Assembly (NCBI RefSeq): GCF_016106005.1
Contig: NZ_JACADR010000002.1
Location: 22,359 to 86,358, forward strand
Reading direction: 5' to 3'
Source of the DNA: Roseomonas rosulenta
GTDB taxonomy: Bacteria > Pseudomonadota > Alphaproteobacteria > Acetobacterales > Acetobacteraceae
DNA length: 64,000 nt
Both the position numbers and the translations under genes were made by a program. The notes beneath the pieces were generated by a model. It saw only the letters and a list, made by a program, of their open reading frames with translations, was not told the DNA's origin and made no database searches. Shown piece by piece: positions 51,953-64,000 of this stretch (position 1 is its first letter; every line of letters starts with the position of its first letter).

Positions 51953-52834
51953 TCAGCGGCGCCGGCTCTCCGCCACTGCCAGGGTGATCCCGCAGGCCAC
52001 GATGATGCCGGCACCGACCCAGGTGAAGGCATCGGGGAACATGCCCGAGACCAGGTAGCCCACCAGCACCGATCCGATCATCTGCCAGTACTGGAAGGGC
52101 GAGATCACGCTCGCCTGGCCATAGGTCATGGCCTTCGCCACGCACCAATGCCCGCCCGCGCCGAGGAGGCCGAGTGCCAGGTGCAGCGCGAGGTCGGTCG
52201 CGTTATGCGGCGTGGTCCAGACGAAGGGGACGACGCAGCTCATCACCACCGTGCCGATCAGCGCGGAATACATCACCGAGGTCTCGGGCCGGTCGATCCC
52301 CGCGACCTTGCGCGTGAACACCTGGTAGACCGCGTAGCAGAAGGCCGACCCCACGATCAGCAGCGAGGCCGCCTGGAACACCTCGCTGCCCGGCCGGATC
52401 ACCACCAGGACCCCGCAGAAGCCAACCAGCACGGCCGCCAGCCGCTTCGCGTCGATCCGCTCGCCCAGCATCGGCACGGCCAGCAGCGTGACGAAGAACG
52501 GCGTCATGAAGGAGATCGACGCCGCCTTCGCCAGCGGCACGTGCTTCACCGCGAAGAAAAACAGCGTGGTCGAACCGAGCAGCAGCAGCGATCGCGAGAT
52601 CTGCGCCCCGGGCCGGCGCGTCGCCAGCACCTCGAACCCGTAGCGCGGCACCACGAGCAGCAGCACCACGAGCAGATGCCCCGCGGTGCGCGCCCAGATG
52701 ATCTGCTCCGACGGGTAGGTGCGGCTGAGCACCTGCACGATTCCGTTCATGATCGGAAAGGCGGTGGTCGCCACGCACATGAAGAAGATGCCGAGCCAGA
52801 GCCTGCGCAGCGCATCCTGGCGCGTCTCGATCAT
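51953..52834 (-). CDS. DMT superfamily (EamA) transporter
   Basis: A 293-residue inner-membrane protein with about ten transmembrane helices in two EamA repeats. Examples are LGIFFMCVATTAFPIMNGIV, the short loop ISFMTPFFVTLLAVPMLGER closing the first repeat, and PFQYWQMIGSVLVGYLVSGM closing the second. The RIDAKRLAAVLVGFCGVLVVI motif is typical of RhaT/YdcZ-like exporters. Substrates of this family are usually amino acids or metabolites, moved outward. It is transcribed away from the CoA-transferase genes' promoter side on the same strand, after the minisatellite. Only weak ribosome-site sequence precedes ATG 52834. Confidence 0.88.
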   Translation of the reverse strand: MIETRQDALRRLWLGIFFMCVATTAFPIMNGIVQVLSRTYPSEQIIWARTAGHLLVVLLLVVPRYGFEVLATRRPGAQISRSLLLLGSTTLFFFAVKHVPLAKAASISFMTPFFVTLLAVPMLGERIDAKRLAAVLVGFCGVLVVIRPGSEVFQAASLLIVGSAFCYAVYQVFTRKVAGIDRPETSVMYSALIGTVVMSCVVPFVWTTPHNATDLALHLALGLLGAGGHWCVAKAMTYGQASVISPFQYWQMIGSVLVGYLVSGMFPDAFTWVGAGIIVACGITLAVAESRRR

Positions 52835-52934
52835 CGTTGCCGGCTTGGACGTCTCACGAACACAGCCTGTCGCGCCGCGTCCGCCCGGTCAACGCATGCC
52901 ATGCCCTGCACGCGCCGACGCATGACGGCACGTT

Positions 52935-53034
52935 GCGCGCGTCACCGCACGACGGGAGTTCGCGCGCGTGACCGCACGACGGGAGTTCGCGCGCGTCACC
53001 GCGCGACGGGAGCTCGCGCGCGTCACCGCGCGAC
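52935..53034. repeat. 27-bp minisatellite, 3.7 copies, at the 3' end of the MFS gene
   Basis: Units at 52935-52961, 52962-52988, 52989-53015 and a partial one at 53016-53034 share the pattern GCGCGCGTSACCGCRCGACG followed by GGAGYTC. Neighbouring copies differ at only one to three positions. Because 27 is a multiple of three, the array is open in other frames as a 9-residue repeat (RAVTRANSR). The MFS stop codon lies inside the last unit. Confidence 0.85.
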
Positions 53035-54234
53035 CGGCCGCCGCAGCGCCCAGAACGCCACCGCGCCGGCCGAATAGGCCAGGATCGACAGCACGAAGGC
53101 CGGCCGATAGGTGCCCGTCAGGTCGAACAGCAGCCCCGCCCCCCAGGCGCCGATCCCGGCGCCCAGCCCCGATCCCACCGTGATGACGCCAAGGATGGTG
53201 CCGAGCCGTGGCCCACCGAACAGGTCCGCCGTTTTCGCCGTAATGGCCGGCCCGCGCGCGCCCCAGGTGATGCCGAAGAAGCAGGCGTGCAGCCACAGCA
53301 TCAGGTGCTGGTCGGCACCTTCGATCCGCAGCGCCGCCGCGACGCCGACGATCGAGATGCCATAGGCCAGGATCGCCGCCCGCTCGCGCCCGATGTAGTC
53401 GGAGACGGTGCCGGTGAGGATCACCCCCGGCAGCGCCAGCAGACTGCCCATGCCCAGCACGAAGGCGGCGTAGAGCGGTTCGAACCCCTGTCCCACCGCG
53501 AAGGCCAGCTGGTGCAGCGAAACCAGGAAGCTGCCGATGCTGGTCAGCATGTAGACCAGGAACAGCAGCCAGAAATGGCGCGTGCGCGCGGCCTCGGCCA
53601 GCGTCCACGCGCGCCCGTCCACAGCCTGCGCCGCGCCGCCGGCGCCGGCCGGAATGGCGGCCTCCGCGCCGCGGAACATCGCCCCCAGCGGGATCACCAA
53701 GAGCGCCATCAGCCCGGCCTGCATCAGGTAGGCCTGGCGCCAGCCGGCCTCGTCCACCAGCCATTGCGCGATCGGCGCCGAGATGGCGCGCCCGAAGCCG
53801 TTCGCCGATTGCAGCAGCGAGATCGCAAGCCCGCGCTGCGCGACAAAGAGCCGCGAGACCAGCGGCACAAAGACCACGAGGCCGATACAGTTCGCCCCCA
53901 GCGTCATCACCACGCCATAGAGCAGCACCACCTGCCACAACGTGGTCGCCTGCGAGGAGCCGAGCAGCCCCGCGGTCAGAAGGCAACCGCCCAGCAGCAC
54001 CATGCGCCGCGCACCCAGCCGATCCACCAACCCGCCCACGAGGGGCGACGACACGCCGCCAATGATCTGCCCGACCGAATAGGCGAGGCTGGCATCCGCG
54101 CGGGACCAGCCGAAATCCTCGATGAAGGCCAGCAGGAACACGGTGTAGGCGTGCATCAGGCTGGCGCTGACGGTGAAGGCGATGAAGCCGCCGCCCACGA
54201 TCAACCAGGCCTGGCGGGAGGGACGGCCTGTCAT
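53023..54234 (-). CDS. MFS transporter
   Basis: A 403-residue major facilitator with about twelve membrane helices. The first half contains the loop 2-3 region LVGGLVDRLGARRMVLLGG, matching the conserved GxxxDRxGxR motif, and SLLQSANGFGRAISAPIAQW. The second half has LTGTVSDYIGRERAAIL, the repeat of the same motif. The family type is the monocarboxylate/oxalate-formate-like group, exchanging organic anions. The C-terminus ends RRPVAR at a stop inside the 27-bp repeat array; a frame slip there would append repeated RAVTRANSR units. A GCTAGCCT element stands 37 bp before the ATG. Confidence 0.88.
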   Translation of the reverse strand: MTGRPSRQAWLIVGGGFIAFTVSASLMHAYTVFLLAFIEDFGWSRADASLAYSVGQIIGGVSSPLVGGLVDRLGARRMVLLGGCLLTAGLLGSSQATTLWQVVLLYGVVMTLGANCIGLVVFVPLVSRLFVAQRGLAISLLQSANGFGRAISAPIAQWLVDEAGWRQAYLMQAGLMALLVIPLGAMFRGAEAAIPAGAGGAAQAVDGRAWTLAEAARTRHFWLLFLVYMLTSIGSFLVSLHQLAFAVGQGFEPLYAAFVLGMGSLLALPGVILTGTVSDYIGRERAAILAYGISIVGVAAALRIEGADQHLMLWLHACFFGITWGARGPAITAKTADLFGGPRLGTILGVITVGSGLGAGIGAWGAGLLFDLTGTYRPAFVLSILAYSAGAVAFWALRRPVAR

Positions 54235-54541
54235 CGTGCCGGCGGAATCCTGGGTGCGTGCGTGTGCGACAGGCTAGCGCCCTGCTGCGGCATGTGGCGA
54301 GAGCCGAGCGAGTCGCGCGGCATCATGACACCGAATGCAACCCATGGTCGTATCGTCGATTACTCAATTGCGCCCTGATTTCGTTGGAGAAGTCGCTCCC
54401 GACCGGCGGCGCAAAGGCGCGTCATGGCACCGTGAATAGGCCGTGAGCCTTACAAGGACCGGTGATTTCTTTGTTGTCCACAGTCACGGGATGCGCATTC
54501 TCTCGTGATTGTTGGGTCAGGCAATTATTGGGGTCAGAGAA
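54235..54541. other. AT-richer gene-free stretch between MFS gene and orphan ORF
   Basis: The left end holds the MFS leader with GCTAGCCT on the minus strand at 54271-54278. From about 54310 to 54540 the base composition is visibly lower in GC than the flanks (words such as GATTACTCAATTG, TTTCTTTGTTG, CAATTATTG). GGGTCAG is repeated at 54514-54520 and 54531-54537. No coding region is recognisable. Confidence 0.6.
54514..54537 (+). repeat. GGGTCAG direct repeat upstream of the orphan ORF
   Basis: Two identical heptamers start 17 bp apart, the second ending 4 bp before ATG 54542, with CAATTATT between them. The position suits a regulatory site covering the ribosome-binding region. Confidence 0.45.
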
Positions 54542-54745
54542 ATGTTGAGAGTCCATCGCGCCGCGAATGCATCGCGCGCAACAGAGGGGTGCGCCGCAAA
54601 GGCAGCCCATCCGATCGAAGCGGCGACCTCGGCGGTGGCCGAGGCACTCGCCGACGCACATGAGCGCGGCGATGCCGGGTCGGTACGGATCCTGCACGCC
54701 GTGCTGGCGCTCCTCTCGGCGGCGCCGAAGCACGACGAGCACTGA
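54542..54745 (+). CDS. orphan small hypothetical protein
   Basis: A 67-residue protein that I do not recognise. It is mostly helical by composition (AATSAVAEALADAHERGDAG, SVRILHAVLALLSAA), basic at the N-terminus, with one Cys (residue 17) and no signal peptide or membrane helix. I chose ATG 54542; an upstream TTG would run through the direct repeat. A strong hairpin begins 8 bp after the stop, which supports a real transcription unit. It stands next to the 3' end of tRNA-Lys in a compositionally distinct stretch, so it may be a remnant of an inserted element. Confidence 0.5.
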   Translation: MLRVHRAANASRATEGCAAKAAHPIEAATSAVAEALADAHERGDAGSVRILHAVLALLSAAPKHDEH

Positions 54746-54752
54746 GGCGAGG

Positions 54753-54790
54753 CGCCGGCCGGACTGCGCCTAGGACGCGGCCGGCCGGCG
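54753..54790. terminator. 10-bp stem hairpin between orphan ORF and tRNA-Lys
   Basis: CGCCGGCCGG (54753-54762) and CCGGCCGGCG (54781-54790) are perfectly complementary around an 18-base loop. The hairpin is 8 bp past the orphan ORF stop and 27 bp past the tRNA 3' end on the other strand, so it could serve both. Confidence 0.6.
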
Positions 54791-54816
54791 GCGCCGCGGG
54801 GTGCCGTGAAGGGAAA

Positions 54817-54892
54817 TGGTGTGCCCGCCGGGACTCGAACCCGGGACCCCATGATTAAAAGTCACGTGCTCTACCGGCTGAGCTACGGGCAC
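54817..54892 (-). tRNA. tRNA-Lys(UUU)
   Basis: A 76-nucleotide cloverleaf with encoded CCA (54819-54817). The acceptor stem pairs GTGCCCG with CGGGCAC, the D-arm contains TAGCTCAGCCGGTAGAGCA, the anticodon loop is CTTTTAA giving anticodon UUU, and the T-arm is GGGTTCGAGTCCC-like CCGGGTTCGAGTCCCGG. All stems are complete. Confidence 0.97.
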
Positions 54893-54935
54893 GCCGGACC
54901 CGGCGCCGGGTCGTGATGGCGCCGGGGTGATAGCC

Positions 54936-55439
54936 TCACGCCGCGTCGGCGGCCACCCGTATCGCGCGGATCTTGTCCGGGCCCTGCACCATGCCGGACA
55001 TGCCGGCACCGCGCTTGATCTTGTCGATCGCTTCCATGCCCGCGGTGACCTGCCCCCAGATGGTGTACTGCCCATCGAGGCTAGAGGCCGGGGCGAACAT
55101 GATGAAGAACTGGCTGTTCGCGCTGTTCGGGTCCGAGGTGCGCGCCATGCCGCAGGTGCCGCGCTGGAAGCGCGCGACACCGGGCGGGCTGAACTCGGCC
55201 GGGATATCGGGCAGGTCGGACCCGCCCGTGCCGGTGCCGGTCGGATCGCCGCCCTGGGCCATGAAGCCCTCGATCACGCGATGGAAGGGCACATCGTTGT
55301 AGAAGCGGCGGCGGACCAGTGTCTTGATCTGCTCGACGTGTTTCGGCGCCAGGTCGGGCCGCAGCGCGATGGTGACGGTGCCGTGCTCGATCTCGAGGAT
55401 CAGCGTGTTCTCGGGATCGGCGGCGGTGGTCTCGGTCAT
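54936..55439 (-). CDS. ppiB: cytoplasmic cyclophilin-type peptidyl-prolyl isomerase
   Basis: A 167-residue cyclophilin. The active-site region VPFHRVIEGFMAQGGDPTGTGTGG includes the catalytic Arg, and GMARTSDPNSANSQFFIMF and SLDGQYTIWGQVTAGMEAID complete the fold. It catalyses proline cis-trans isomerisation during folding. No signal peptide is present when started at ATG 55439, so it is the cytoplasmic form. It follows the lipoprotein paralog with 10 bp between, and shares exact 40-bp and 31-bp tracts with it. It is followed by tRNA-Lys. Confidence 0.93.
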   Translation of the reverse strand: MTETTAADPENTLILEIEHGTVTIALRPDLAPKHVEQIKTLVRRRFYNDVPFHRVIEGFMAQGGDPTGTGTGGSDLPDIPAEFSPPGVARFQRGTCGMARTSDPNSANSQFFIMFAPASSLDGQYTIWGQVTAGMEAIDKIKRGAGMSGMVQGPDKIRAIRVAADAA

Positions 55440-55449
55440 CGGGAAGTCC

Positions 55450-56034
55450 TCAGCGGATGTCGGCGGCGATGCGCGCGGTGCGGATGCGGTCGGCGGGCGC
55501 GGGCACCTGGCCGGACTGGCCCACACCGCGCTTCAGGCGGTCGACCGCATCCATGCCGGAGATCACGCGCCCCCAGATGGTGTACTGCCCATCGAGGCTC
55601 GGCGTCGGCGCGAACATGATGAAGAACTGGCTGTTCGCGCTGTTCGGGTTCTGCGTGCGCGCAGCACCCACCGTGCCGCGCAGGAAGCGCGCGCGCGACG
55701 GCGGGCTGAACTCGGCCGGCAGGTCCGGCAGGGGCGACCCGCCGGTACCGGTGCCGGTCGGATCGCCGCCCTGCGCCATGAAGCCCTCGATCACGCGGTG
55801 GAAGGGCGTGTTGTCATAGAAGCCGCGGCGCGTCAGCGTCTTGATCCGCTCGACATGCTGCGGCGCGAGCTCGGGCAGCAGCTGGATCCGCACCTCGCCC
55901 GCGGGCAACTGCAGCACCAGGATGTTCTCCGGGTCCGGCGCCGGGGCGGGTGTGGTCTGCGCCGGCGCGTCCGGCGCGCAGGCAACGAGGCCGAAGGCGG
56001 CGGCGGCGGCGCCCAGAAGCGTCCTGCGGTCCAT
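55450..56034 (-). CDS. lipoprotein cyclophilin-type peptidyl-prolyl isomerase
   Basis: A 194-residue cyclophilin with an N-terminal lipoprotein signal: MDRRTLLGAAAAAFGLVAC, with Cys19 in the lipobox LVAC. The mature linker (PDAPAQTTPAPAPDP) is flexible, and the cyclophilin core matches the cytoplasmic neighbour (FHRVIEGFMAQGGDPTGTGT, NPNSANSQFFIMF). It should act on periplasmic or outer-membrane proteins while anchored to a membrane. ATG 56034 is chosen over an upstream TTG because it gives the signal peptide. It lies 14 bp after coaD in the gyrA-coaD-ppi operon. Confidence 0.9.
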   Translation of the reverse strand: MDRRTLLGAAAAAFGLVACAPDAPAQTTPAPAPDPENILVLQLPAGEVRIQLLPELAPQHVERIKTLTRRGFYDNTPFHRVIEGFMAQGGDPTGTGTGGSPLPDLPAEFSPPSRARFLRGTVGAARTQNPNSANSQFFIMFAPTPSLDGQYTIWGRVISGMDAVDRLKRGVGQSGQVPAPADRIRTARIAADIR

Positions 56035-56048
56035 GTGTGCGTGTTCCC

Positions 56049-56550
56049 TCAAGATGATGTTGCGCGCAGCTTCGCGAGCGTGCGCTCCAGCGTCGTCCTG
56101 GGCACGAAGCCCGAGATGTCGCCGCCCAGCCTCGCGATCTCCTTGACCAGGCGGGAGGCGATGAACTGGTTGGTCTCCGATGCCATCAGGAAGACCGTCT
56201 CGATCTCCTGGTCGAGGCGACGGTTCATGCCGACCATCTGGAACTCGTAGTCGAAATCCGCCACCGCGCGCAGGCCGCGGATGATCATGCGCGCACCGAT
56301 CTCGCGCGCGTAGTGCACCAGCAGCCCCTCGAAGGGCCGCACCTCGATGATGGTGCCGTTGCGTGCGGCGATCGCGGCCGTCTCGGCCTTCACCAGCGCG
56401 ACCCGTTCCTCGAGGTCAAAGAGCGGCCCCTTGCCGATGTTGATCGCGACCCCGACCACGAGGCGGTCCACCAGCCGCGCCGCGCGGCCGATGATGTCGA
56501 GATGCCCATTGGTGACCGGGTCGAAAGTGCCCGGATACAGCGCGACGCGC

Positions 56551-56558
<8 letters not shown>
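56049..56558 (-). CDS. coaD: phosphopantetheine adenylyltransferase
   Basis: A 169-residue nucleotidyltransferase catalysing the fourth step of coenzyme A synthesis, 4'-phosphopantetheine + ATP to dephospho-CoA. The T/HxGH region [16 protein letters not shown], with Thr11 and His19, is intact. The segments [19 protein letters not shown] and [20 protein letters not shown], with the ISS-like substrate loop, are diagnostic. ATG 56558 overlaps the gyrA stop by 8 bp; the longer frame upstream is inside gyrA. The coaD/gyrA neighbourhood recurs in alphaproteobacteria. Confidence 0.97.
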
Positions 56559-59289
<2,731 letters not shown>

Positions 59290-59348
59290 GCGGGAAACTC
59301 GATCCGATGTCTTGGGTCAGGCGGCGCCGCGGCGCGCGGGGTCGTGGC

Positions 59349-59379
59349 GCCATAGGCCCCGCGCGGCGGTCTGCGTCAA
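59349..59379 (-). promoter_or_regulatory. candidate gyrA promoter
   Basis: On the minus strand TTGACG (59379-59374) precedes CTATGG (59355-59350) by 18 bases, about 60 bp before the gyrA ATG and just after the ssb stop. The -35 is close to consensus; the -10 is poor. Confidence 0.4.
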
Positions 59380-59398
59380 CCGCCGCGCGCGGCGCGCG

Positions 59399-59899
59399 TC
59401 AGAACGGGATTTCGTCGTCGAGGTCGGTCTTCTTGGAATCCCAGCCGCCACCGCGCGAGGGCGCCCGCGAGGACCCGCCGCCGCCCTCGCTGCGGGCCGG
59501 TGCCGGCGCACGGTCCTGGTAGCCACCGCCCATGTCATCGCCGGCGCCGCCGCCGCGCCCGCCCACCAGCTGCAGCTCGCCACGATACTGGCGCAGCACG
59601 ATCTCGGTCGTGTAGCGGTCCTGGCCGTCCTTGTCCTGCCACTTGCGGGTCTCGATCTGTCCCTCGATGTAGACCTCGCTGCCCTTGCGCAGGTACTTCT
59701 CGGCCACTTCGCCCAGGCGGTCGTTGAAGATCGCGACGGAGTGCCACTCCGTCCTCTCCTGCTGGTTTCCCTCGCGGTCCTTGTATCGCTCGCTGGTTGC
59801 GATGCGCAGGTTCACGACCTTCCCGCCGTTCTGGAAGTTCCGCACCTCCGGGTCGCGGCCGAGCCGCCCCAGGATGATGACCTTGTTGATACCCGCCAT
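59399..59899 (-). CDS. ssb: single-stranded DNA-binding protein
   Basis: A 166-residue SSB. The OB fold occupies residues 1-110 ([59 protein letters not shown]). A Gly/Arg/Ser-rich linker follows, and the C-terminal tip is DLDDEIPF, the acidic peptide that recruits repair and replication partners. It protects single-stranded DNA in replication, recombination and repair. It is divergent from uvrA across 156 bp, and a TAGTGT -10-like element lies 29 bp before its ATG. gyrA follows 109 bp downstream on the same strand. Confidence 0.98.
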   Translation of the reverse strand: MAGINKVIILGRLGRDPEVRNFQNGGKVVNLRIATSERYKDREGNQQERTEWHSVAIFNDRLGEVAEKYLRKGSEVYIEGQIETRKWQDKDGQDRYTTEIVLRQYRGELQLVGGRGGGAGDDMGGGYQDRAPAPARSEGGGGSSRAPSRGGGWDSKKTDLDDEIPF

Positions 59900-59928
59900 G
59901 CCGCGCAGTCCCTTGGTTTGCGGTTGTC

Positions 59929-59935
59929 ACACTAG
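59929..59935 (-). promoter_or_regulatory. CTAGTGT -10-like element of ssb
   Basis: The minus-strand heptamer CTAGTGT contains TAGTGT (TAnnnT) and ends 29 bp before the ssb ATG. A weak -35 (TGGCCC) would lie 17 bases upstream. It is another of the CTAG-containing elements noted in this window. Confidence 0.35.
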
Positions 59936-59971
59936 CCCGGCGCGCGGCGCGGGGCCACCCTTGCGCCCCCT

Positions 59972-60001
59972 TTGCAGGTTGCGGGAGCAGCCGCATATAT
60001 G
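59972..60001 (+). promoter_or_regulatory. uvrA promoter
   Basis: TTGCAG (59972-59977), an 18-base spacer and TATATG (59996-60001) form a good sigma-70-type promoter. The predicted start lies inside the SOS box immediately downstream, so LexA bound there would block initiation. Confidence 0.6.
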
Positions 60002-60005
60002 GTGA

Positions 60006-60020
60006 GAACATCCCCAGAAC
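60006..60020 (+). promoter_or_regulatory. LexA binding site (alphaproteobacterial SOS box) of uvrA
   Basis: GAAC at 60006-60009 and GAAC at 60017-60020 are separated by exactly 7 bases, the direct-repeat LexA site GAAC-N7-GAAC known from Rhodobacter and other alphaproteobacteria. It lies 35 bp before the uvrA ATG and next to the -10. Confidence 0.85.
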
Positions 60021-60055
60021 ACCAGCAGCGCCTTGCCCCGGAGTCCCCCCAGCTC

Positions 60056-62917
<2,862 letters not shown>

Positions 62918-62921
62918 CCGT

Positions 62922-63713
62922 TCAGCCGCGCGACCAGCGCGCCGCCTCGATCCGTGCGCGCTCCTCCGGCGTCAGCGTCACGAAGCGCAGCTTGTCGTCG
63001 AGCGGGAAGGCCGGCCCGCCGGAGCGCTCCCGCAGCGCCAGCACCAGGCCCCGCGCCGCGTCGATCACGAGGGGCTTGTCGGATTTGCGCACCGGCCATT
63101 CGAAGACCTGCCCGTGCTCGTCCGCGACGATCCAACTCGGCCCACGGCCCCAGCCGCGGAACAGCACCGGCACCGCCGCCAGCTCCCGGCCCGCCAGCGC
63201 CTTCGCCTCGCCGGCCTTCGCCTGACCTCTCCAGGCCGAGGCGAGCAGCCCGCCGATCAGGAGCAGCCCGACGAACAGGCTCCCCGCCGCCGTGGCCACG
63301 CGGTTCCACATCCGATCCAGCCCGAGATCGGTGGTCACCAGCCCGGGCCGCGCGGGGTCCATCATCGGCACGGCGGACCAAGACCCCATGTGCGGCTCGA
63401 CGAAGGTGTAGTCGAGCTTGCGCGTATGCGCGCCGTCCTTGTCGGTCCAGGCGATGGTGAGGTTGCAGCTCTGGAACAGAAAGAGGCGGGACCGGCAGCG
63501 GCCCTCGGCGATGCGCGCCGCCGGCGCCGACACGGCGCGGTCGCGCACCGCGAAGTCGTCGCGGATGGCGGGCACGACATCGATCGCGACCATGGCGATG
63601 AAGGCACCGAACAGCAGCGTCCCGCCCAGGGCGACCAGCCATCCGCGCGCAGCGCCCCGCCCGGGCTTCAGCTTGAAGGCGCGGCGCGGGAAGGCGTCGA
63701 GCAACGGTGTCAT
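62922..63713 (-). CDS. two-TM membrane protein (DUF3592-like)
   Basis: A 263-residue membrane protein. A first transmembrane helix (about residues 25-46, WLVALGGTLLFGAFIAMVAI) is followed by an extracytoplasmic beta-rich domain with two Cys (CRSRLFLFQSC) and YTFVEP, then a second helix (about 138-160) and a cytoplasmic domain with WPVRKSDKPLVIDAARGLVLAL. This helix-domain-helix layout resembles DUF3592 proteins, but the match is by eye. No function is known. It converges with uvrA, leaving 4 bp between stops, and has no partner gene in view. Confidence 0.65.
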   Translation of the reverse strand: MTPLLDAFPRRAFKLKPGRGAARGWLVALGGTLLFGAFIAMVAIDVVPAIRDDFAVRDRAVSAPAARIAEGRCRSRLFLFQSCNLTIAWTDKDGAHTRKLDYTFVEPHMGSWSAVPMMDPARPGLVTTDLGLDRMWNRVATAAGSLFVGLLLIGGLLASAWRGQAKAGEAKALAGRELAAVPVLFRGWGRGPSWIVADEHGQVFEWPVRKSDKPLVIDAARGLVLALRERSGGPAFPLDDKLRFVTLTPEERARIEAARWSRG

Positions 63714-64000
63714 GCGCGGTCTCCGTCATTGGCTGGTGTCGCGCGAAGCGGCGCGCCGCCGTGGCCATTGGGGCGGTTTGTGCCACAGCTCCGGCCGCGC
63801 GGTTGCGAATCGTTTCACGACCGCCAGGGCGCAGCGCGCCATCCGAGGGCTGCATCGCGCTGACCGCGCTGCCGGCGGAGGGTCGCAGGGGACGGCCGCG
63901 CGCGACGCGCGCGCGCTTGGCTCACGTCCGCCCGCGAAGCCCTGCCCAGGCCACCGCAAGCCGGTCCCCCGCGCCGCGCCCCACCGCGCCGGCTTCCCGC
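63714..64000. other. 287-bp right-hand end, no supported gene
   Basis: The stretch upstream of the membrane-protein gene contains no recognisable coding segment or RNA. It includes an alternating GC tract near 63890-63915 (CGCGCGCGACGCGCGCGCGC) that could form a hairpin or Z-DNA. Any gene here would continue outside the window. Confidence 0.5.

Noticed and set aside
52935..53034. A CRISPR-like repeat array
   Set aside because: The repeats are directly contiguous with no spacers and no cas genes are present; it is a tandem minisatellite.
53023..53986. A frameshifted MFS gene with a repeat tail as the true product
   Set aside because: The in-frame MFS reading gives a complete transporter of normal length; the tail exists only in another frame.
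54235..54816. An attL/attR duplication of the tRNA-Lys 3' end
   Set aside because: I found no second copy of the tRNA tail within the window, and no integrase.
63726..63959. A 77-codon minus-strand frame at the right end
   Set aside because: It is Arg/Ala/Pro-rich without motif or ribosome site and fits a chance frame in GC-rich leader DNA.

Overview
This is a very GC-rich bacterial chromosome segment. Several features point to an alphaproteobacterium, most likely an Acetobacteraceae/Roseomonas-like soil or water heterotroph. There is a GAAC-N7-GAAC SOS box in front of uvrA, a single-ORF SecDF, two Bug-type tripartite-tricarboxylate receptors, and many family III CoA-transferases and amidohydrolases. 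The taxonomic call is inference. There is no phage, plasmid, transposase or CRISPR array, and about 55 genes are densely packed, many coupled by 4-bp or 1-bp stop/start overlaps.

Layout, left to right. 1-6843 holds an MDR dehydrogenase fragment, a DUF1028 gene, an orphan peptide-type solute-binding protein coupled to a CnbZ-like deaminase, an SDR, a ketopantoate-reductase-like enzyme, a small caspase-fold (DUF4347-like) protein and a Gfo/Idh/MocA oxidoreductase. 6959-9526 is secDF. 9572-11625 is an Fe-alcohol dehydrogenase/3-hydroxyisobutyrate dehydrogenase pair. 11701-11793 is the in-frame scar of a deleted VOC gene. 11826-21132 is an eight-gene minus-strand operon: a class II aldolase, two amidohydrolases and a complete Dpp/Opp-type ABC importer. 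21271-27987 is a three-gene unit (transglutaminase + DUF2126, circularly permuted ATP-grasp + alpha-E, second transglutaminase) belonging to a conserved but poorly understood peptide-ligation/modification system. 28144-35166 contains a flavocytochrome reductase, a D-aminoacylase, a tiny secreted protein, a hydroxyacyl-CoA dehydrogenase, an intracellular class-A-beta-lactamase-like protein and a hydratase/lyase pair. 35457-38589 contains an ABM monooxygenase, dadA with a divergent Lrp regulator, and a DapA-family lyase.

38646-48286 is a ten-gene plus-strand catabolic operon: PrpF, two Bug receptors, two LigI-like amidohydrolases, a FAS1/MaoC hydratase, two family III CoA-transferases, a VOC protein and a flavoprotein that appears to begin at CTG. 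With the hydratase/CitE-like pair at 33431-35166 it could supply every step of an itaconate/mesaconate-like C5-dicarboxylate route, but the true substrate is unknown. 48288-54234 carries an M20 peptidase, an HCCA isomerase, a two-subunit CoA-transferase and two transporters; a 27-bp minisatellite lies at the 3' end of the MFS gene. A low-GC islet with an orphan ORF sits beside tRNA-Lys(UUU). The right end is housekeeping: two cyclophilins, coaD, gyrA, ssb, uvrA and a two-TM membrane protein.

Sites supported directly by sequence are the uvrA SOS box and promoter, three phased ATT-centred sites between dadA and lrp, a recurrent CTAG-containing -10-like motif, and hairpins between convergent genes. 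Gene functions come from motif recognition by eye; no database search was run.
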